Shown in pieces: positions 25,901 to 34,900 of a stretch of 64,000 nt of DNA. The translations under genes and the position numbers were made by a program. Each line of letters starts with the position of its first letter. Positions within the stretch are counted from its first letter, which is position 1. Under the pieces are notes generated by a model that worked only from the letters and a program-made list of their open reading frames with translations, was not told where the DNA came from and did not search any database. The stretch is taken from NCBI GenBank assembly GCA_032209605.1, contig JASFXZ010000004.1, forward strand, positions 36,118,401 through 36,182,400, read 5' to 3'. The DNA comes from Mactromeris polynyma. Lineage: Eukaryota; Mollusca; Bivalvia; Venerida; Mactridae.

Positions 25901-28900
25901 GGACAATATAATTATATATATATATTCTTGGCACAAAATAGTTCTCTGTCAATAAAGCAAACAAAACCATGTTCATATTCATATTTTTCATGTAAAATAT
26001 AAACTTTATATTCCATTAATTATTATCATAGGTGTTTTAATTATAATAAATTAACGTTTAATCTATTAATTTAAAAATTAAATTTTAGTCATCTAACTTA
26101 GTGGACGCTTTAAAATAGTTCACCGAAATTGGGCTTGTTATTGAGTCACTGAAGATTTGTTTATAACAACGTCATTTGAACAATCTAGTGAATGAAAATG
26201 TTGTGATTTAAGCTGACAAATGAATTTGGCAATTTTAACAATTAATCTGATTTTCTGTCAAAATGTAATATTTTGCTAACATATTTGAAGTGTAACATTG
26301 AATCTGTTGTTATTGTAGCCACCAGAGCCAGTGAAAGTGAAGAACTTACCATCTGATCAGGTAAAACAAGATTTGTAGTCTTTTAGGAACACTCATATGC
26401 GTATTGATGACATTCTTTCAGTGTATTACATTTGTCACTTTGTACATGTTTTGCTGCGTACCACCACTGCCTTGTATGTCTACCCTGTTTGATTCTGAGC
26501 ACAATAAAACAGCAAGGAATAGTTTACTGCTGTATGAATCGTTTTGACATAATGTAAATATTGAGTGGTGTCCAAAAAATGTAGACAGAAAGTTTTAATC
26601 AAGAGTTACAACTAATATTGCTTCTCATAATTATGCAGTCATCTGTCAGTATTTGCTGCATTGACCCACTGAGAATAATTGGATCGGACTCAGAATGGAT
26701 GAAGTTCCCCCTTTTATTGAACAAAGGGGGCGCCAGATTGTTTTACCCATGTAGGTCGGTTGGTAGATCATATATTTCCACACAATATCTCTAGTATCCT
26801 TTGGCCTCTCCAGTCCTAACTTGGTAGGATATTCGCCATCAATTGATGAACCCTATTGATTTTCGGGTCACCTGGTCAAAGGTCAATGTCAAACTGACCT
26901 ATAGGTGGAAGTCTTTGTCTGCCCAATAACTTAAGATATTCAGCATTTAGACCATCATGATGAACCCTTGTACATCACTTCTAGGTCATCATATTTATAA
27001 AAATACTCTCACTGACATTGCCTCTTTGGGGTGGGGGGGGGGGGGTGGGGTGGCGGGTGCATAATGTTTTTCAAAACATAATTATTTTGTTCCCATCTTC
27101 AACAGGGGACTACTAAACAATCAATCACCTGCCTATCCACTGTTCATTGTTGTGCATAGTAATACCCTTATAATTTATTAAGAACTTGTGTGCTTTATTT
27201 TAAACATTAAGGCAGTACTCTTTTTCAGTCTAGTAATTCAGAGCAGTGAAAGCCTTATCTTTCTCCATCTCCATCCAACAACTGAATATATAAGTCATAG
27301 AAATTGTTGCAAGCATTTTGCTTCATCCGTCGAGTTCTCCACAAAGCTGATTCTGTTTAACTTTGAATATCAACTGATGTCTTCCTGTTATGTTAAAGTT
27401 CAAGAATAATGTACATATGAGCGCTGCTGTAGGATTTACAACCTCTCCTGTAAATGACGTCATTTTAAGAAAACGCAACATGTGAAGACACTATTTGCAA
27501 GCAAGAAACAATATTTACTATGTATGGTTATCTCGTTTTCATATTACCATATGGAGTAAATATTGCATACTGTCAGTACATGGTAATGTCACATGTGACG
27601 TTTTCTGGAAATTACGTCACTTAAAAAAGAGGTTTGGGAATCGTACAGCGGCGCTCATATATGGCCCGAAATAAGCTCTTTAGTACAAGTGCATGCATTA
27701 GTAACCCTATCTTTGCTTTGGTAACCGAAGGTAATTTGTTCTATCTCTTTGGTAACTTCTAAATATTTTTTGAGAATTTGTCCAACATTACTCTAGTATA
27801 ATGTTAAACAATATGAACAAAACTACCCTTGGATTTTCCAGTTACCAGGTAACTGCACTATAGCTATGGTATCTTTGAGGTAACTTGTGATAAATAAGTC
27901 AATTCAGTGGTAACTTTTCTCATTCTAAATATGTAATGTAATGCTTCAATTATAAATGTGTCTGGCGATTTGATTAATGATTTTATTCAAATTATCTCCC
28001 TTTTCATCATAGAACGTTGACTCTGTATCTCATACATCGTATATATATAGCAGCGTATATTATGTTTTAAGGCAGCAGCTGCGCAAGCAATGGTAGTATG
28101 GACCATATATATATATATCTTTGACACATAATTATTTGCTGTCAATAAAACACACTAAACCATGCTCATATTCATATTATTTCATGTAAAATATTAACTT
28201 TATATTCCATTATTTATTGTCCAAGGTGTTTTAATTATAATAAATTAACAAATATAAGAATGCATGCTTTATGTATGGTAAGACCACGCCCAGCATTGCA
28301 CACATGGTTTCGACGCTGGAGTCAGACTGATGGGCTCTGTACAAACATACTGGGAAAGTTTTACATCAAAACACTGACTTTTTCGTTCGGATCGGCCGAG
28401 TTAAATCCAGTTTTTGATGACCAGCCTGTTCATCTCACTTGTCCATACTTGACCGGACAACTTCAAGTTCTGTGTATTTCTCGTATTGGATACAAGTGAT
28501 ATTCCTTGTCTTCCTTCAGTGAAGTCTTGCATTGTTATGGTCTAAAATTTATTTAGAGCCATGAGATATTTTATTGGAATTGTAATTTCATTTGTCTTAA
28601 AGGTATGTTGTTTTTATTTATTTGACAAAATATTCTTAGTTATAAATATGAGAAAATTGGTGGTAATTGTCTTTATACAGATCTACTCTACAATGCTGCA
28701 TTGTCACTTTTCTTACAAGTTTCACAAAACCACAAATAGTAGAGTCTGATACTGTTATTTTTTATCCTGAGCTACTTGTACTCAACAAGTGAGCACTAAC
28801 GTAGGAAATACCTGTGTTGGACTCATGTTCCCCAGTTCCAGGAAACTATTAAGAAACGTTACAATGCAATATTTTATACTGTCTATGTGAAGACATTAAC

Positions 28901-31900
28901 ATTAATGTGAAGGCATTAGTTTTATTACTTAGCATATTTTGATAGAAAATAAGACTATACACCTTTAAGGAAAAAAATGTTAAAATGTTGAAAGATGGTG
29001 AAATATAGACTATATGTCTCATTGCCTTATTGTCATTGTACATAGCTGTTGATTCCCGAAGAACAAACCATATATCAGCAGTATAATTGATACATTTTTT
29101 ATCTGAAGGTGTATAAAGCCAGTGGAGAAGTAAGTGTCATCTAGCGGATTGTGACTTGTAATTAGGCGTGTATAAAACAATTGTTGGTGTTCTTATTGCT
29201 GCATAGATACAGTCATGTTAGGCCACACCAAATTGATTAGTAGTTGTTCAGATTTTTTAAAGATAAAGATGGGGCGAGCGAGTGAAATTTTAAGAAAATT
29301 ATTTTTATCTTCTCAAAATTTTACAGGCAGTGGATAATACAGATAAAAATATTTTTTTCTTCTGCCTAGTTCGATCGATTATGTTGATGATTGATCAGGG
29401 ATGACGGTGGCTAAGAAAGAAAATAGTGGAAACTTTATACTTATGACAGAATACGCTATAAAAATTACTACAAAACATCCAGGTTGGTAAAAACTGTGCC
29501 TGTTGTTTCTCGACAATATGGTCATCATGTGGTTTTCCCCAACCCTCTCGCAAACTTTCACATTGGAGATAACAATTTCAAAATTGACTATGGCCTGTGT
29601 CAAAAAATCGGAAATCAGCCAATTGGTGGACTATTCTCATCCCTGATTGATAGTTAAGCTGAATTGTTGAATTATCATTTTGTGAACATCTCTTAAATTG
29701 TAGAGCTCAGTAGTTGGAGATCCACAGATTGGATGGTATAATTTCATGAATAGTTAGTTCAACACTTGGTGTAGAACTTCGTAAAGCACTGAGAGCACCA
29801 ACATGTTGATTTTGGTTGGCCTAAATTTTGCTTTCTGTTGTAATGGAATAGTAGTGATGGTGGTTATAGTAATATGCTTCTATTATTTTATGATTTATGA
29901 TGTAATGCTATGAATTAGTTGTGTTTAGACATTGGTTTGATGAAATCCTGATAGAAATCTTGTGTTGTGTTAGAACTGTATTTGCGAATTGTTTACGTTA
30001 AACTTACTTACATTAATGACACAGATGGAACAGCATGTATCTGTATCTCATTTTGCTTTATGTAAATATGAACACAAGAACTCTCTCTCACAAACACAAG
30101 AACTATCTCTCACAAACACAAGAACTATCTCTCACGAATACAAGAACTATCTCTCACGAACACAGGAACTATCTCTCACAAACACAAGAACTATCTCTCA
30201 CGAACACAAGAACTATCTTTCATGAACACAAGCACTATCTCTCACAAAGACAAGAACTATCTCTCACGAACACAAGAACTATCTCTCACGAACACAAGAA
30301 CTATCTCTCACAAACACAAGAACTATCTCTCACGAACACAAGAACTATCTCTCACAAAGACAAGAACTATCTCTCACAAACACAAGCATTATCTCTCACA
30401 AAGACAAGCACTATCTCTCACAAACACAAGCACTATCTCTCACAAACACAAGCACTATCTCTCACAAACACAAGCACTATCTCTCACAAACACAAGAACT
30501 ATCTCTCATGAACAGCTATCACTGATGAATTGCATGATTGTGCTTATGAAAATGTACTTTTTTGTGTACCTGATAATCCTCTAGCTATTGTATTAGTTAC
30601 TTTATGTGTGATTATTTTGATATTTTGTGGAGTGTAAGGGTGGTAACTCAGTTTCAAGTATCACAAGGGAGGTAACTACGTCTTACCTGAGTGTTTCAAA
30701 TATCATAAGGGGAGCGAATGCTGTTTCAACTGGAGTCCATCCTACAAGTACAGAATTGGAACTTAGTATTTAGCCAATATTGTCTGCACAGTTCAACATT
30801 AGGACGATATTACTACAAATGCTTGTGTTCTATGCTGTGAAGTCAGTAGGCATTGAGTTGGTTTACACAAGATGAGAAGACAATACCATAGTTTACAATA
30901 CAGAAACAAATCATGGTGGGATGTTTGCTAATGGAGAACAAATGATTGATATATATAAAAGCAAAGCTGTATTACATTTAGTGGCTACTGCTGTGCACTT
31001 AATTACACGTAGTTACACATTGCGCACAAACTGTGATATTACCGGTCTATATAAAGTAATGCATGATTGTGTATTGATAGTATAATAGACAGTACAGTCT
31101 TCAAATTATGTAGACAGATAATACACGTGTCTATTTCACGTTGCCTCTGTCGTTATGAATACAAAGTTTTTCAGGCAATCAACACAAAACCTTTTGAAGA
31201 TTGTACTGCATATAGTTACGTGCTGTATTACGTACAACATTTTTTTGCATACCAGAGCTGGATTTCCCATTTTACACTGGTGCTGGAAAACTCTATATTA
31301 CACCACCACCCCTGTCTGATGAGTCTTGCGCTGACGACGTCACATACCCTTAAATAATAACTAGATAGAATTTTGTAAAATAATATGTTACTATAAGAAA
31401 AACGTTAGGTCGTTTAATTTCATCCCTTTATCCTTTATTTGTTAAAAAGGTATGCAAGAAAAAGAATAATTCGCTGGCTTCCTGTCTGGATGGAAATCTC
31501 TGGCACTCGGGTAACTGTTTATGCGAATACTCTGCAGAGCCTCTTTCCCGCTAAAAAAGAGTAACCCTCGTGCTGGATAATTTTAACTGCACCGAAAGCC
31601 AGTGAAAGATTCTTACAATAACAAAAAATATTGTGTTTCATAGGTTACATATAAGGGAAACTCACACCAGGAATTTGTATACTATTGTTATGATATTATG
31701 AAAACATAGACAAACAATCTTGTAGTGTGATAGATTCCCCCTCTCTCTCTAGTATTCCTGTAAGTTATTCTGCTTGCTGTGTTTGTTTTATGTATGAAGT
31801 TAATTGTTGCTTTTTGAAAGCTATGAGTGTTCACAGTTATATACACTTCACAAAACTTATAAGTGTGCAGGTATATATATGACCGTATCTTGGTCAATAT

Positions 31901-34900
31901 TAGTCTGAGCTTGCTGAAATTTTAACAAATATAGCGTAGATACCTGGCATAATATGTTATTTATTTCATGTCATAAATCCAAAGATTGAACAAATAAAAT
32001 CAATAAATGTGATGATGCGTAAAAAATCAATACTGCAGCTCCCACTTAAAGATAATCTGATTGATTGGAAAGAGTCTAATAGCGCGTGTGCCCACCCTGA
32101 TTCAATGCACTGTGTTATTTAAATCAAATTTGACCAGAGTATTGTAACCTACACAGCCAATATACAAACTTTTGTGTAGAAATGTTATTCGACGTTGAAA
32201 AAGTGCACACTTATAAGGTTTTTTTTGTGTAAGCATTATAAAATATTAACATTAATGATGCATTTAGTTTCAACTTATATAATTTACGTCAATTGTGTTA
32301 TTAAAACTTGTATAAATCACTTCCAATGACTGTTGCCTTGGTTACAAACCTGTGCTCCTGCGTAATTCAGGTAATTATTGTGTTGTAGCTTGCCTGAGGT
32401 GAAATTTGAACTCACAACTGTTGGATGAAAAGTCGGACATTATTGGATTTGATTTAATGAACATATTTGTTAGCGTTATATAAAATAGTATTGATGTATT
32501 GTTAGTTTATTGTTAGAATTTATAAATATGCGTGGTTGTAAATTTACGTAAATGCTGGTGAAACATCAACTAAATTCATACAGAAACATGTCGATATATA
32601 TGAAAATCTGTTTTCACCATTGCTCGGTAGATAAATCAGAAATTTGTAGTGAAAATCATCAAATATTTCAAGACACCTGAATGGTCACTATATGTTTAAC
32701 CGTTTTCATACACACATAAAGATGTTATGTCATAGTGGATGTATTTCGTTTCTTGAAGCAGATCGGTAATGAGGCTTTTATTGTTTATTAACTGCAATAC
32801 TTGGGTCAGGTTTTGATAAATCAACTGTAAGGTTGAACACTTGTATGTCCTGAATTCTACACAATAACATGTTGTTATTTCTATGATTATTATTCTCACG
32901 TTATTGTTCTTTCAGCAAGAAGCATGGGAACATAATCAACTTGCTAAGACGATAGACTGGGAGGGAGCACAGATTGATCCCGCACCATTCCAGCTGGTGG
33001 AAAGAACTTCTCTCCATAAAGTAAGTTAAGATGTGAAATACCATTTTAATGATTTACCCCCTGTAGGTACCCCACAGGCTTTGCATTCTGCAACAGGAGT
33101 ATAAAACATTAACAAATTGACAAATCGAGCTCAATCCTTGCTCCATCTTTGACCTATATCCTTGCTCCGTCTTGGAGCCCTATCCTTGTTCCATCTTCAA
33201 GCTATATCCTTGCTACATCTTTGAGCTATATCCTTGCTACATCTTTGAGCTATGTCTGTGCTCCATCTTCGACTTCTATCTTTGCTCCGTTTCGAGCTAT
33301 ATCCTTGCTTTATCTTTGACCTCTATCCGAGCTCCATCTTCCAGCTATATCCTTGTTCCATCTTCCAGCTATATCCTTGTTCCATCTTCCAGCTATATCC
33401 TTGTTCCATCTTCCAGCTATATCCTTGTTCCATCTTCCAGCTATATCCTTGTTCCATCTTCCAGCTATATCCTTGTTCCATCTTCCAGCTATATCCTTGT
33501 TCCATCTTCCAGCTATATCCTTGTTCCATCTTCCAGCTATATCCTTGTTCCATCTTCCAGCTATATCCTTGTTCCATCTTCCAGCTATATCCTTGTTCCA
33601 TCTTCCAGCTATATCCTTGTTCCATCTTCCAGCTATATCCTTGTTCCATCTTCCAGCTATATCCTTGTTCCATCTTCCAGCTATATCCTTGTTCCATCTT
33701 CCAGCTATATCCTTGTTCCATCTTCCAGCTATATCCTTGTTCCATCTTCAAGCTTCATTTTCTAAAGAAACCAATGTTTGTTTTAATTTTATTTGTGATT
33801 TAGAACTTTATATTCTATTGGATGCAACTAATGAGACACATCCTTATGTGAAGGAATTTTGAACAATGTTTACATCATATTTTGTCTAACTGATGTTATA
33901 TTCTATTCCAGGTACATTCATTGTTTTCATTGCTTGGTTTGAATCATGCATACGTGACAAACACCGGTAGATTGGTTGGCGTGGTGGCTTTGAAAGAGGT
34001 GAGTGTGTATATATAATAAAGAACTTTACCTCATTGAACGTTACATTTATAAAACTTGCATTCTGATGATGAAAGTTGAGACAAAACAAGATATATATGT
34101 ATATATGTCGGCAGGGTTTTCACAAACACTCCAATGAAATGTACTTTAATTGTACTGGACATGAGAAGAAAGTCTTTTTGGCACATTCAATATGAAAAAC
34201 AGGTGTTTTATTGCAGTTATGTGACAAATCTTGATATTACGGCAGGTTTTTTGGAATTCCTATGCTTGATGTGTCCCACAGGGTCTTTAGATGCCGGGAA
34301 AAGTGTATTTTTCCATTTAACTTGTCTGTCGACAAGTAGAAACTTAACACACTCTCTAAACTGTTCCAAAAGTGACATAATTATAAACAGCATGTATGTG
34401 AATAATAAATGCTAATGCAATATTTTATTGGCAAATATGTATCTTAATTATGAATATTGTGGTATAGTTTACATTTGCAGCATTTTTAACCTAGTTGGTA
34501 TAACTAACTGCTTTAAAAACTTTGTTGGTAGACAAGTTGAAAATTATGATTTTTCCGCGCCCTGTGTGGATACTGCATTGGAAGTATCAAGATTGTTCTT
34601 GCTTAAACATGAAGTTCTACAATGTTAGCGTTAATCTCTATTTGTTTCATGCTACCCGGTGGTTTACCATCAAATAACAGTGAATTATTATCAGATTATT
34701 CACAGTGAATTTATCAATGAGATAATGATGTCATATACATGTAAATGATGTCTTATGAAATATTGAGGCATTCAATGGGGAAATTTGATGTTATTAATGA
34801 ATACAAAATAAAAAAGACCAAAATGAAAAATGAAATAAATAGAATAGTTTTGTTTCAGTGTAAGATTGAGTTATTTCAACTTGTTAACATCGGACTTAAA

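Noticed and set aside
30035..30584. Overlapping frames rich in [11 protein letters not shown]
   Set aside because: Product of the 22-bp minisatellite; the same peptide appears in three registers.
33172..33862. Four overlapping 142-197 aa frames on both strands with 8-residue repeats
   Set aside because: All arise from one 24-bp intronic minisatellite whose unit is a multiple of three; open frames in several registers and on both strands at once indicate an artefact.
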